A stretch of 64,000 bases of DNA from Clostridia bacterium (GTDB lineage Bacteria > Bacillota > Clostridia > Christensenellales > CAG-314): NCBI GenBank assembly GCA_036654455.1, contig JAVVRZ010000001.1, positions 62,001 through 126,000 on the forward strand, read 5' to 3'. The notes below the pieces were generated by a model. It searched no databases and was not told the DNA's origin. It saw nothing but the letters and a program-made list of their open reading frames with translations. Made by a program: the position numbers and the translations under genes. Below, one piece after another: positions 16,977 through 26,133 of this stretch. Position 1 is the stretch's first letter. The number at the start of each line of letters is the position of its first letter.

Positions 16977-18671
16977 ATGAATTCTAAAATAGTAAGGTTT
17001 AAAAATAAATGTCGAGATAAATTAGGAAAAAATAAGCATTGGATATTGTTGCTCCTTACCTTATTGTTAACTCTACTAATAGTACTTGTTTCCATTAATG
17101 TAAGCGAAATTAGAATAAACAACGAAAGAAATGCAATTTTTGAAACTAAATGGCGACATCTTGATAGCGGAGAAACGACGCTCATTTCTTTGCCTGCCGA
17201 AATAAATGTTTCAAAAAATAGTCCTATTATTTTAACTAATACTTTGCCAAACGAAATAATCGACGGCGTGACTATTCTAGTTACTACCGTTCAGCAAGAC
17301 GTTAGATTATATGTCAACGACAAGTTAATCTACACCACCTTTATACAAGGCGAATCTAATCCAACTAGCGCTGTCCATTTAGTTAGATTGCCCATTGATT
17401 CTGCCGGCGCAGAAATAAAGGTTATATTAAGTTCGCCATATAGCCATTATTCTGGCGCAATTAGTCAAATATACATAGGTAGCAAAGCGGCGAATATGTT
17501 TTTTTTGGTCAAACATAATAGCTTTCAATTTATTATTGGATTTTTACTAAATTTTGTTGGAATATTGTTAACCGCATTGCTTGTTTTTTCTAAAACAAAT
17601 ATTCGTAAAGCTCCGGTTATCTACTTAGGCGCATTTTTTGTTGTTGCGGGTTTTTGGCTAATGACGCAGAGCAAGTTGCTTCAATTTATTTTTCCTTTTC
17701 CAACGGCGATTACGCTTGCAAGTATTTTTTCGTTAACGCTTTGGCCGGTATTTTTAGGATTTTATTTGCATTATAAAATGTATGGTAGAAAGCTAAAACT
17801 AATACAAAAATATATTAGTATCTTTTCGGGCGTATTGAGTATTATTTACGCTGTTATTATATGTTTTAGTCCATCGATTTCTATTAAAGTTTTTCCTACT
17901 TATGTAATTATCCTATCGCTTATTGCAATTACCGAAGCTTTTCTTGTAATTATAGAATGTGTTAAAACAAAAACTTTTTTTGCTGTTTTTGTCTTTGGCA
18001 TCGTAGGGCTAGCCACTTGTGTTTTAATTCAATTTGTTTTATTTTTAACTAACTTAATTAAATATGATAGTTCGCTTTTGCTTACGATAGGATTGTTTGT
18101 CTTTTGCTTAGCTATGCTATTTGATTCGATACACCGCTTTTCAAGAGTATATCAAAACTCTAATAGAGCCGACACTCTTTCCTTGCTTGCTTATACCGAC
18201 GGTTTAACGGGCGTAAAAAACCGTACGGCATTTTTAGAAAGAGTAAATGGCTTTAACATCAATACGGTTAACGCAGTATCGGTTATTATGTTTGATATTA
18301 ATAATTTGAAGGTAATAAATGATTCCTTAGGTCATTTTGCCGGCGATACTTTACTACTTCACTGCGTAGACGTGATAAAAAAGTGCTTGCAACCTAGCGA
18401 CACGCTATATCGTGTTGGAGGCGACGAGTTTGTGGCAATTATACTTCATTCGCAAGACCTTGACCTAGAAGATTATGAGTTGCATTTTGAGGAAAAATTC
18501 GAACAAGAAATAAAGAAGTCGCCCGAATATCAATTAAATATTGCCTATGGTTTTGCAACTTATTCCTCGCTTGATAGGGGACTTTGCGATACGGTGACTA
18601 GGGCTGACGAAAAAATGTATTTATGCAAGAAAAAGCAAAAAGAAATAGCCGAAAATAGTGATTTATCTTAG
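16977..18671 (+). CDS. Membrane diguanylate cyclase, 7TMR-DISM plus GGDEF
   Basis: This enzyme makes cyclic di-GMP from two GTP. The 564-residue protein has an N-terminal membrane anchor (about 20-42), an extracytoplasmic domain (about 45-175) with the beta-rich look of 7TMR-DISM ligand domains, about seven membrane helices (180-400) and a cytoplasmic GGDEF domain from TDGLTGVKNRTAFL (about 410). The active motif is intact: RVGGDEF around 481. The RxxD inhibitory site normally five residues upstream is not present (the sequence there is LQPSD). ATG 16977 was chosen, with GGGGGTG upstream and GTG just before it as an alternative. Ligand unknown. It may act against the EAL protein at 30955. Confidence 0.87.
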   Translation: MNSKIVRFKNKCRDKLGKNKHWILLLLTLLLTLLIVLVSINVSEIRINNERNAIFETKWRHLDSGETTLISLPAEINVSKNSPIILTNTLPNEIIDGVTILVTTVQQDVRLYVNDKLIYTTFIQGESNPTSAVHLVRLPIDSAGAEIKVILSSPYSHYSGAISQIYIGSKAANMFFLVKHNSFQFIIGFLLNFVGILLTALLVFSKTNIRKAPVIYLGAFFVVAGFWLMTQSKLLQFIFPFPTAITLASIFSLTLWPVFLGFYLHYKMYGRKLKLIQKYISIFSGVLSIIYAVIICFSPSISIKVFPTYVIILSLIAITEAFLVIIECVKTKTFFAVFVFGIVGLATCVLIQFVLFLTNLIKYDSSLLLTIGLFVFCLAMLFDSIHRFSRVYQNSNRADTLSLLAYTDGLTGVKNRTAFLERVNGFNINTVNAVSVIMFDINNLKVINDSLGHFAGDTLLLHCVDVIKKCLQPSDTLYRVGGDEFVAIILHSQDLDLEDYELHFEEKFEQEIKKSPEYQLNIAYGFATYSSLDRGLCDTVTRADEKMYLCKKKQKEIAENSDLS

Positions 18672-18797
18672 TTGAATATTAAAAATAATCTACATAATTA
18701 TTAATTAAATATATATTTTTATTTTGCGTTATGTTATAATGGTAGAAGAAATCAAACTAACGTTAAATTTATTAAATAGTCTACTAACAAGGAAAAT

Positions 18798-19724
18798 ATG
18801 CAAAACAACGAGTTAAACACTTCAAATGAGTTTGGACAAACTGGCGGAGAACAATTTAACAATTCTAATAGTCCTACGCTTCCAAAAGAAATAAACGAGC
18901 AATGTTTGAGTGAAAATCCTGTTACAAGGGAAGAAAATGCTTATCGCCCAAACACAAAAAAACCTAAGCGTAAACCTAAAAGTTTTATGCGTATGCTTGG
19001 GCTAGTGTCTGCGTTGGTCGTTTCCGTAGCCGTAGTAGAGGTGCTACCTAAGGTCGAACCCAAAATTTCAATTATAGAAACGGCGGTCGGCGGAGATTAT
19101 TTTGCTTACAATCTTTCCGTAGATAACCCCGACAAGGTCGATCTTACTTTACTTATCTATAACGATTATTTTAAACAAGAAAATTCCATAGTAGAAGGAG
19201 AAATTAAAGGCGTAGTCGAAGGTCTTAAAGCCGATACAAAATATAAATTTGAAGTTAAAGGTTCGGTTGGCTTTGGCGGTAAAACATTTTATAGTTCGAC
19301 CTTTAAAACTCAGCCTGACGACACTAAATTTAGCCCTACGATATCAGTTACACATTTAAGTAAGCCCAATCAAGAAGGATTGTTCTTTACAATAGCTATT
19401 GACGATTTTTTAAATTACTATACAAATTACAAAGTCTTTTTTGAGATATATGGTTATAAAGAAGAATTTAAGATTAAAGGTAATATTACCGACGAACAAC
19501 ATTTTATACCTAGACCGATGTATGCTAGTATTTTTAATAATTGCATCTTCCTAAGCACTGAAAAACCTGTTTTTGCTTATGGCGATATGCCTCAAATGAA
19601 ATATATTATGACGATTACGGTAGATTCTACTAATCCAAATGACTTAGAGTCCGGGCAGACTTTTAAAAATATTACAGTTTATCAAGCAGAAGTATCTATT
19701 GAGGGCAGTATTATGCCCCAATAA
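18798..19724 (+). CDS. Membrane-anchored extracellular protein, fibronectin-III-like region
   Basis: A 308-residue protein without recognised family. Residues 1-65 are polar and Asn-, Ser- and Pro-rich, ending in a basic KKPKRKPKSF stretch. One membrane segment follows (about 68-85). The outside part (90-308) appears all-beta; 'VVEGLKADTKYKFEVKGSV' and 'TFYSSTFKTQP' match the usual end of a fibronectin type III domain (G-L-x-x-x-T-x-Y-x-F-x-V). The topology is a type II anchor with a long cytoplasmic tail. An extended -10 TGTTATAAT (18732-18740) precedes it, and AAGGA before the ATG is the ribosome site. The next gene (MscS) begins 50 bases later, perhaps co-transcribed. Function unknown. Confidence 0.55.
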   Translation: MQNNELNTSNEFGQTGGEQFNNSNSPTLPKEINEQCLSENPVTREENAYRPNTKKPKRKPKSFMRMLGLVSALVVSVAVVEVLPKVEPKISIIETAVGGDYFAYNLSVDNPDKVDLTLLIYNDYFKQENSIVEGEIKGVVEGLKADTKYKFEVKGSVGFGGKTFYSSTFKTQPDDTKFSPTISVTHLSKPNQEGLFFTIAIDDFLNYYTNYKVFFEIYGYKEEFKIKGNITDEQHFIPRPMYASIFNNCIFLSTEKPVFAYGDMPQMKYIMTITVDSTNPNDLESGQTFKNITVYQAEVSIEGSIMPQ

Positions 19725-19774
19725 ATATTAAATATTAAATTATAAATTATAGCTTAGGCTTATAGGAGAAAATT

Positions 19775-20860
19775 ATGGAAGAAAAAAGCGTAAACGCTAA
19801 AAAAAGCGACGGTAAATTTAAAACTTACTGGAATAAAAAAACCGGAAAACAAAAAGCGTTGTTTATATTACAATGTATACTATGCGTTGGTTTACTTGCG
19901 TTTTTCGTTTTAGGCGTATTCAGCAAACAAATATTTGGCGAAGACGCCTTATTTACTAAGACAGTAGGTACCATTCTTAATTTATTTGACGGCGTAGAAA
20001 TTAAATTACCTACAATAATCAATACTGCAACTTACATAGTAGTTATTCTTGCCATATCCTATGTCATTAGATTAATTCTTAAAGGCATTATGTCAAAGAT
20101 AAACAAAGGTAAGTCGGTAGTAAACTTAATCGATAGCGCTGTGAAGTACATTTCGGCAATTATTTTAATCATCGCAGTACTTAACTTGTGGGGCGTAGAT
20201 ACGGCAACGTTACTTGCTAGCGTAGGTATACTAGGCTTAGTCATTGGTCTTGGTTGCCAAAGTTTAATCGAAGATATTGTCGCCGGATTATTTATAATTT
20301 TTGAGAAAACTTTTGAAGTTGGCGATATTGTTACAATTGATGGTTTTAGAGGAACTATTACCGAAATTGGCATTAGAAATACAAAAATTCTCGACGCAGG
20401 CGGAGATACTAAGGTAATAAGCAACTCTGACATTCGTACTGTTGTAAATATGACAAACGATTTATCAATAGCTCTATGCGACGTAGCTATTGAGTATGGC
20501 GAGTCAATCGAACGAGTGGAGAATATTATCAACGCTAATCTTACTCAAATTAAAGACCGCATACCGGCAATTTGCGACGGACCTTACTATAAGGGCGTCA
20601 ATTCGCTTGCGGATAGCGGAGTAATCATAAGATTGGTTGCAAAGTGCAAAGAAGAAGACAAATTTCAAACTATTCGTGATTTAAATAGAGAGATAAAGAT
20701 TATATTTGACAAGAACGGCGTCAATATTCCTTTTCCGCAAGTTGTTATCAATCAACCCACAGATTTTAAAGCAGTTACCAAAAAACAGCGTGCAATAGCT
20801 AACGCCTTTGTCGACAAACAAAAAGAACTGTCAAAAGACATAAACGAAGAAGAACGTTAA
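19775..20860 (+). CDS. MscS-family mechanosensitive channel
   Basis: A small-conductance mechanosensitive channel that opens under membrane tension to release solutes in hypo-osmotic shock. The 361-residue protein has a basic soluble N-terminus, three or so membrane helices (about 27-48, 76-98, 118-165), and the pore helix with alternating small residues, 'LLASVGILGLVIGLGCQSLIEDIVAGLFIIFE', typical of MscS TM3. The beta domain follows with 'VGDIVTIDGFRGTITEIGIRNTKI', then the alpha-beta cage domain. The start ATG has AGGAG nine bases upstream. It sits before the aquaporin gene, 45 bases apart, making an osmotic-response pair plausible. Confidence 0.9.
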   Translation: MEEKSVNAKKSDGKFKTYWNKKTGKQKALFILQCILCVGLLAFFVLGVFSKQIFGEDALFTKTVGTILNLFDGVEIKLPTIINTATYIVVILAISYVIRLILKGIMSKINKGKSVVNLIDSAVKYISAIILIIAVLNLWGVDTATLLASVGILGLVIGLGCQSLIEDIVAGLFIIFEKTFEVGDIVTIDGFRGTITEIGIRNTKILDAGGDTKVISNSDIRTVVNMTNDLSIALCDVAIEYGESIERVENIINANLTQIKDRIPAICDGPYYKGVNSLADSGVIIRLVAKCKEEDKFQTIRDLNREIKIIFDKNGVNIPFPQVVINQPTDFKAVTKKQRAIANAFVDKQKELSKDINEEER

Positions 20861-20905
20861 AATTAATATTGTAAATTTATCAATATATCTTATAAGGAGA
20901 ATGTT

Positions 20906-21607
20906 ATGAGTTTAACAAAAAAAGCCATTGCCGAGTGCTTAGGTACTTTTGTGCTAGTGTTTTTCGCTTGTGGCGTAGCTGTTGTAACTAAGGCTGATGT
21001 AGTCGCAACTGCGCTATCTTTCGGGCTGGTAATTGTAGCTATGGCGTATTCAATAGGCGGTATTTCGGGCTGTCACATCAATCCTGCGGTTTCGCTAGGT
21101 ATGCTTATCGCTAAAAGAATGTCGCTAAAAGAATTTTTTGTATACATAGTTTCGCAGTTTTTGGGAGCAATTTTGGGAGCTTGCGCATTATATGGTCTTT
21201 TAACGCTAGCTAACTTCAATATTGCTATTTGGGCAACTAACGGATATATTAACGGAGTTTCGTCAGCCGGTAGCATTTTTGCAAGTTTAGGCGTGGAGAT
21301 TATTCTTACATTTGTATTCGTCTATACAATACTTTGCGTTACTGCTAAAAAAGAACATAGCGCAATCGCAGGGGTGGTAATAGGATTGACTCTAACCTTA
21401 GTTCACTTAATCGGTATTAATTTAACCGGAACGTCAGTCAACCCCGCTCGTAGCTTTGGACCGGCGTTAATGGCTTTACTTTTCGGTGGCGGAACAGTCG
21501 CAATATCGCAAGTTTGGTTGTTTATTGTAGCGCCGTTAATAGGAGGAGCATTGTCGGCTATTGTATTTAAATTTTTAAACAAAGAAGAAATATCAGTCGC
21601 TAGCTAA
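20906..21607 (+). CDS. MIP-family aquaporin
   Basis: A 233-residue channel with six membrane helices and both half-helix motifs: HINPAVS (Asn59-Pro-Ala) and SVNPARS (around 179-181). The second has Arg right after the NPA, giving the selectivity-filter arginine, and the first is followed by V-S. The sequence 'GCHINPAVSLG' and 'SVNPARSFGPALM' resembles AqpZ-type water channels more than glycerol facilitators, which have NPAVT/NPARD with Asp. AAGGAG precedes the ATG by six bases. A strong terminator follows. Together with MscS it suggests water and osmotic balance. Confidence 0.9.
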   Translation: MSLTKKAIAECLGTFVLVFFACGVAVVTKADVVATALSFGLVIVAMAYSIGGISGCHINPAVSLGMLIAKRMSLKEFFVYIVSQFLGAILGACALYGLLTLANFNIAIWATNGYINGVSSAGSIFASLGVEIILTFVFVYTILCVTAKKEHSAIAGVVIGLTLTLVHLIGINLTGTSVNPARSFGPALMALLFGGGTVAISQVWLFIVAPLIGGALSAIVFKFLNKEEISVAS

Positions 21608-21636
21608 TCAATATCTTAATAATAATTTTTCAAGTT

Positions 21637-21665
21637 AAAGCCTAAGTAATTTACTTAGGCTTTTT
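21637..21665 (+). terminator. Rho-independent terminator after the aquaporin gene
   Basis: AAAGCCTAAGTAA pairs with TTACTTAGGCTTT, followed by TTTTG and TTTTT. Confidence 0.88.
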
Positions 21666-21788
21666 GTTTTTCAATTCTAAAAATAATATGAAATAACAAC
21701 TTAAAATAAGCTATTAAAATTAGCTAAGATTTAACTTATAGGCAGTACGCAAATTTGTAAATATTTGTAAAAATATGCCTAAAATTAG

Positions 21789-21817
21789 TTGACAATAATT
21801 TATCTAATTGATATTAT
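21789..21817 (+). promoter_or_regulatory. Promoter of the rex-adhE-hydrogenase operon
   Basis: TTGACA (21789-21794), 17 bases, TATTAT (21812-21817). The palindrome TTATCGATAA (21819-21828, followed by CAA) overlaps the likely start of transcription and could be an operator, but it does not match the Rex consensus well. Confidence 0.75.
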
Positions 21818-21860
21818 ATTATCGATAACAAAATATCTATTAAATATAGGAGGGACTGCG

Positions 21861-22496
21861 ATGGAAGGCATCTCACAAGAAGGGTTACAAAGATTACCAT
21901 CATATTTAAGGCTACTTAGAGAATTTAAACAGCAGGGGATAGAAAGTGTTTCTTCAACTACAATTGCCGATAAATTAGGGCTTAACTCAATCTCGGTACG
22001 CAAAGACTTAGCTAGCGTAAGCGTAGATGGCGGTAAACCTAAGACCGGGTTTTGCGTAGTTGATTTAATTGAAGAAATATCTAATTTTTTAGGATACAAC
22101 AATATAAGCGAAGCGATTCTTGTTGGAGTAGGCAAATTAGGTAGAGCTTTGCTAAGTTATAAGGGCTTTGCTAATTATGGATTAAATATTGTAGCTTCAT
22201 TTGACAGTAATGCGGATATGCTTAGCGTAGACCCAAAGGGTAAGCCAATATTTATGGTTAAACGCTTGCCCGACCTAGTTAAGCGACTTAATATAAAAAT
22301 CGGCATCATAACCGTTCCTGCCGAAGGGGCGCAAGAAGTATGCGACTTAATGATAAAATCAGGTATAAAGGCAATTTGGAATTTTGCCCCAATTCACCTT
22401 GTAACGCCAAGCAATATTGCAATAAAAAACGAAGATATGGCGGCTTCTCTTGCTGTATTATCGCAAAGGTTAGCAGAAATACTTAAAAACGACTAA
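21861..22496 (+). CDS. rex: Redox-sensing transcriptional repressor Rex
   Basis: Rex binds NADH or NAD+ and represses fermentation and respiration genes when NADH is low. The 211-residue protein has an N-terminal winged helix (SQEGLQRLPSYLRLLREF then a recognition helix LNSISVRKDLA around 41-51) and a Rossmann domain with LVGVGKLGRAL (residues 87-97). The ATG at 21861 follows AGGAGG; an upstream TTG at 21789 is the promoter -35 and not a start. adhE begins 21 bases after the stop, so Rex probably controls its own operon, including the hydrogenase genes. No perfect TTGTTAA-N4-TTAACAA site was found. Confidence 0.94.
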   Translation: MEGISQEGLQRLPSYLRLLREFKQQGIESVSSTTIADKLGLNSISVRKDLASVSVDGGKPKTGFCVVDLIEEISNFLGYNNISEAILVGVGKLGRALLSYKGFANYGLNIVASFDSNADMLSVDPKGKPIFMVKRLPDLVKRLNIKIGIITVPAEGAQEVCDLMIKSGIKAIWNFAPIHLVTPSNIAIKNEDMAASLAVLSQRLAEILKND

Positions 22497-22517
22497 AAAT
22501 ATAAAGTTGAGGTATAT

Positions 22518-25115
22518 ATGAAAGATTACATAGTAAACGACCAAGAAACGCTTTCTCGTCGCTTAGACGAATGTAGACAGGCGCAAAAGGAATACGCTAA
22601 ATTTACCCAAGAGCAAGTCGACGCTATCTTTTTTGCTAGCGCTATGGCTGCAAATAAGGCTCGAATTCCGCTTGCAAAAATGGCGGTAGAAGAAACCGGT
22701 ATGGGTATTGTAGAAGATAAAGTTATAAAAAATCACTATGCCGCCGAATATATCTATAACGCCTATAAGGATACAAAAACTTGTGGCGTAATTGAAAGAG
22801 ATTCGGCTTACGGCATAACCAAAATTGCCGAGCCATTAGGCATTATCGCAGCCGTAATTCCTACGACTAATCCAACCTCAACGGCTATATTTAAGGCTTT
22901 ACTTGCCTTAAAAACTCGCAATGGTCTTATTTTTAGTCCTCACCCTCGTGCTAAAAAATCTACGATTGCGGCGGCTAAAATTATTCTTGACGCTGCGATA
23001 AAAGCCGGCGCTCCGCAAAATATTATTTGTTGGATAGACGAACCTACGGTAGAACTTTCGGGACAAATTATGAAAGAAGCTGACATTATTCTTGCAACCG
23101 GAGGCCCGGGTATGGTAAGAGCGGCTTATAGCTCCGGTAAACCTGCAATCGGCGTAGGCGCAGGCAATACTCCGGCAATTATCGACGATTCAGCCGATAT
23201 TTTACTTTCGGTAAACTCCATAATACACTCAAAAACATTAGATAATGGTATGATATGCGCTTCCGAACAGTCAGTAATTGTGCTTGACAAAGTATATAAG
23301 CAGGTTAAGGCAGAGTTTAGCGCAAGAGGCTGTTACTTCCTAAATCCCGAAGAAACGCAAAAGGTACGCAAAACTATTATAATTAACGGTTCGTTAAACT
23401 CAAAGATAGTAGGTCAATCTGCTTATAAAATTGCCGAACTTGCCGGAGTTAGCGTAGACCCCCAAACAAAGATATTAATTGGCGAAGTCGAGAGCGTAGA
23501 ACTTAGCGAAGAATTTGCTCACGAAAAACTTAGCCCTGTTCTTGCAATGTATAAAGCTAAAGACTTTGAAGACGCCGTTTATAAAGCGGAACGTTTAATT
23601 GCCGATGGCGGATACGGACATACTTCCTCGATTTACATTGACGAAATAAATAATTGTGGTAAAATAGAAGTATGGCAGGCAAGAATGAAGACTTGCCGTT
23701 GTCTAATCAATACTCCTTCCTCGCACGGCGGTTTAGGCGACCTATACAACTTTAAACTTACACCCTCGCTAACATTAGGTTGTGGCAGTTGGGGCGGTAA
23801 CAGCGTAAGCGAAAACGTAGGCGTAAAGCACCTACTTAACATTAAAACAGTAGCGGAGAGGAGAGAAAATATGTTATGGTTTAGAACGCCTCAAAAGGTG
23901 TATTTCAAAAAAGGTTGTTTGCCAGTTGCCCTTGACGAGCTTAAAAGCGTACTAGGCAAAAAGAAAGTTTTTATTGTAACCGATAGTTTTCTTTACAATA
24001 ATGGATATACCAAGCCAATTACCGATAAATTAGACCAACTGGGAATAACTCACACGACGTTTTATAATGTTGCTCCCGACCCTACGCTTGCTTGCGCAGA
24101 AGAAGGCGCTAAGGCTATGGAACAATTTAAACCTGATTGTATTATTTCTTTGGGTGGCGGTTCGGCTATGGACGCAGGGAAAATTATGTGGGTAATGTAC
24201 GAACACCCCGAAATAAACTTTATGGATTTAGCTATGAGGTTTATGGATATTCGCAAAAGAGTTTACACTTTCCCCAAAATGGGCGAAAAAGCCTATTTTA
24301 TAGCAATTCCCACCTCGGCTGGCACAGGTAGCGAGGTAACCCCGTTTGCGGTAATTACCGACCAAACAACCAACGTTAAATACCCTCTTGCCGACTATGA
24401 ATTAATGCCAAATATGGCAATAGTCGACGCAGATATGATGATGTCAGCTCCAAAGGGCTTAACGTCTGCCTCCGGTATAGACGCCGTAACTCACGCTCTT
24501 GAAGCATACGCAAGTTTACTTGCAACTGATTACACAGACGGACTAGCCTTGCAAAGCCTTAAAATGATATTTAAATATCTTCCTCGTGCATACGACAACG
24601 GTCAAAACGACAAACTTGCGAGAGAAAAGATGGGCAACGCCGCTACAATGGCTGGTATGGCGTTTGCAAATTCCTTTTTGGGTGTTTGTCACAGTATGGC
24701 GCATAAATTAGGCGCTTTCCATCACCTTCCGCACGGCATAGCTAACGCATTAATGATTGACCAAGTTTTGCTATTTAACGCAAGCCAAGTTCCAACAAAA
24801 ATGGGCACGTTTTCGCAATACGACCATCCGCATACGTTAGAAAGATATGCTGAAATAGCCGATTTCTTAGGACTTTCAGGTAAAAATGACAATGAAAAAC
24901 TTGATAATTTAATTCTGGCTATTGACGAACTAAAAACAAAAGTTGGCATTAAAATGACAATTAAAGATTACGGCGTAGACGAAGCCGACTTCCTCGCTCG
25001 CTTAGACGAAATGACTGAACAAGCATTCGACGACCAATGCACGGGAGCAAATCCAAGGTATCCGCTAATGAAAGAAATTAAGCAAATGTATCTAAACGCT
25101 TACTACGGTAAATAG
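22518..25115 (+). CDS. adhE: Bifunctional acetaldehyde-CoA/alcohol dehydrogenase
   Basis: AdhE turns acetyl-CoA into ethanol in two NADH-using steps and regenerates NAD+ in fermentation. The 865-residue protein is the full fusion: an aldehyde dehydrogenase domain (1-440) with catalytic Cys247 in GMICASEQS and the glycine-rich GVGAGNTPAI, then an iron-dependent alcohol dehydrogenase (about 455-865) with GGGSAMDAGK and the metal-binding 'HSMAHKLGAFHHLPHG'. The family forms spirosomes. It is preceded by rex with 21 bases between, and is a classic Rex target. Its 3' end is nine bases before the kinase-like gene with AGGAGG between. Confidence 0.97.
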   Translation: MKDYIVNDQETLSRRLDECRQAQKEYAKFTQEQVDAIFFASAMAANKARIPLAKMAVEETGMGIVEDKVIKNHYAAEYIYNAYKDTKTCGVIERDSAYGITKIAEPLGIIAAVIPTTNPTSTAIFKALLALKTRNGLIFSPHPRAKKSTIAAAKIILDAAIKAGAPQNIICWIDEPTVELSGQIMKEADIILATGGPGMVRAAYSSGKPAIGVGAGNTPAIIDDSADILLSVNSIIHSKTLDNGMICASEQSVIVLDKVYKQVKAEFSARGCYFLNPEETQKVRKTIIINGSLNSKIVGQSAYKIAELAGVSVDPQTKILIGEVESVELSEEFAHEKLSPVLAMYKAKDFEDAVYKAERLIADGGYGHTSSIYIDEINNCGKIEVWQARMKTCRCLINTPSSHGGLGDLYNFKLTPSLTLGCGSWGGNSVSENVGVKHLLNIKTVAERRENMLWFRTPQKVYFKKGCLPVALDELKSVLGKKKVFIVTDSFLYNNGYTKPITDKLDQLGITHTTFYNVAPDPTLACAEEGAKAMEQFKPDCIISLGGGSAMDAGKIMWVMYEHPEINFMDLAMRFMDIRKRVYTFPKMGEKAYFIAIPTSAGTGSEVTPFAVITDQTTNVKYPLADYELMPNMAIVDADMMMSAPKGLTSASGIDAVTHALEAYASLLATDYTDGLALQSLKMIFKYLPRAYDNGQNDKLAREKMGNAATMAGMAFANSFLGVCHSMAHKLGAFHHLPHGIANALMIDQVLLFNASQVPTKMGTFSQYDHPHTLERYAEIADFLGLSGKNDNEKLDNLILAIDELKTKVGIKMTIKDYGVDEADFLARLDEMTEQAFDDQCTGANPRYPLMKEIKQMYLNAYYGK

Positions 25116-25124
25116 GAGGAAAAT

Positions 25125-25871
25125 ATGAATTTAGAAAGAATTATAGCCGTTAGAACAAGTAAAACAATCTATAAAGACGGCGGAACTGTAATTAAACTAT
25201 TTGATAAAGATTATTCTAAGGCAGACGTGCTTAACGAAGCCTTAAATCAATCAAGAGTAGAACAAACCGGACTTAATATACCGAAGGTAAGAAGCGTTAA
25301 TATGCTAGACGGCAAATGGTCAATAACAATGGATTATATAGCCGGTCAACCGCTAGATAAATTAATGTTAAAATATCCCGAAAAAACAAACGAATATCTC
25401 AACTTATTTGTTGATTTGCAAATGACTATGCACGGGTGCGTATGTCCGCTACTCAACAAATTAAAAGATAAGATGGATAGAAAAATTGACGAAACTACAC
25501 TCGACGCAACTATCCGTTACGAATTGCATACAAGACTAAACGGTATGCCAAAGCACGCTAGGTTGTGTCACGGCGATTATAATCCAAGCAATATTATCGT
25601 AGGTGACGACGGAAAACTTTATATTCTTGACTGGTCGCACGCAACGCAAGGCGACGGTAACGCAGACGTAGCTCGAACATATCTATTGTTTAGGCTACAA
25701 GGCGGAGATTTAGCCGACAAATACCTCAAAATGTTTTGTAAAAAAAGCGACACCCCCAAACAAGCTATACAACAATGGTTGCCAATAGTTGCCGCAAGCC
25801 AATCGGTTAAGGGCAAACCCGAAGAAAGAGAATTTCTCTTGAAATGGGTAGACGTAGTAGATTTTGAATAA
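25125..25871 (+). CDS. Aminoglycoside-phosphotransferase-like kinase
   Basis: A 248-residue protein with the APH/choline-kinase version of the protein kinase fold. The catalytic loop is LCHGDYNPSNIIV (about 147-159; H-G-D...N) and the metal-binding Asp lies in YILDWSHA (about 166-173). The N-lobe has a glycine-containing strand and a lysine in TVIKLFDKD. Family members phosphorylate small molecules, and some phosphorylate proteins; I cannot tell the substrate. The gene lies between adhE and the NuoE-like genes, tightly spaced on both sides, so it shares their expression. A phosphatase is encoded four genes later, which invites the idea of a kinase/phosphatase pair. Antibiotic resistance is unlikely in this context. 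Confidence 0.78.
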   Translation: MNLERIIAVRTSKTIYKDGGTVIKLFDKDYSKADVLNEALNQSRVEQTGLNIPKVRSVNMLDGKWSITMDYIAGQPLDKLMLKYPEKTNEYLNLFVDLQMTMHGCVCPLLNKLKDKMDRKIDETTLDATIRYELHTRLNGMPKHARLCHGDYNPSNIIVGDDGKLYILDWSHATQGDGNADVARTYLLFRLQGGDLADKYLKMFCKKSDTPKQAIQQWLPIVAASQSVKGKPEEREFLLKWVDVVDFE

Positions 25872-25884
25872 GGAGATTAAAAAT

Positions 25885-26133
25885 ATGATTAAATTAGCTA
25901 TTTGTATGGGTACAACTTGCCACCTTAGAGGTAGCAGAGAAATAATAGAGCAATTACAACAATTAATCAGCGACAATAATCTTAAAGATAAAGTAGATAT
26001 GTCGGGCAAATTTTGTCTAGGAAGATGTTCTACAAAAGGCGTAAGCGTTAATTTAGACGGCAAAGACTTTGATTTGACGCCAGAAGAAACTAAACAGTTT
26101 TTTGACACGGAAATATTAGGGAGGCTTAAATAA
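25885..26133 (+). CDS. NuoE-like thioredoxin-fold [2Fe-2S] protein, copy 1
   Basis: An 82-residue electron carrier that matches only the C-terminal [2Fe-2S] domain of NuoE/HydC. The cluster ligands are C-x4-C in ICMGTTCHLRG (Cys6? and Cys11 by count from the ATG) and C-x3-C in FCLGRCS. Such subunits pass electrons between NAD(P)H-oxidising flavoproteins and [FeFe]-hydrogenases. ATG 25885 follows AAGGAG (25870-25875). It overlaps the next gene by one base (TAATG). No NuoF-type flavoprotein is encoded nearby. Confidence 0.85.
   Translation: MIKLAICMGTTCHLRGSREIIEQLQQLISDNNLKDKVDMSGKFCLGRCSTKGVSVNLDGKDFDLTPEETKQFFDTEILGRLK

Noticed and set aside
21819-21833. Palindrome TTATCGATAA-CAA as a Rex operator
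   Set aside because: It lacks the TTGT...ACAA ends at the usual distance. Rex autoregulation is likely from context, but no matching site could be pointed to.
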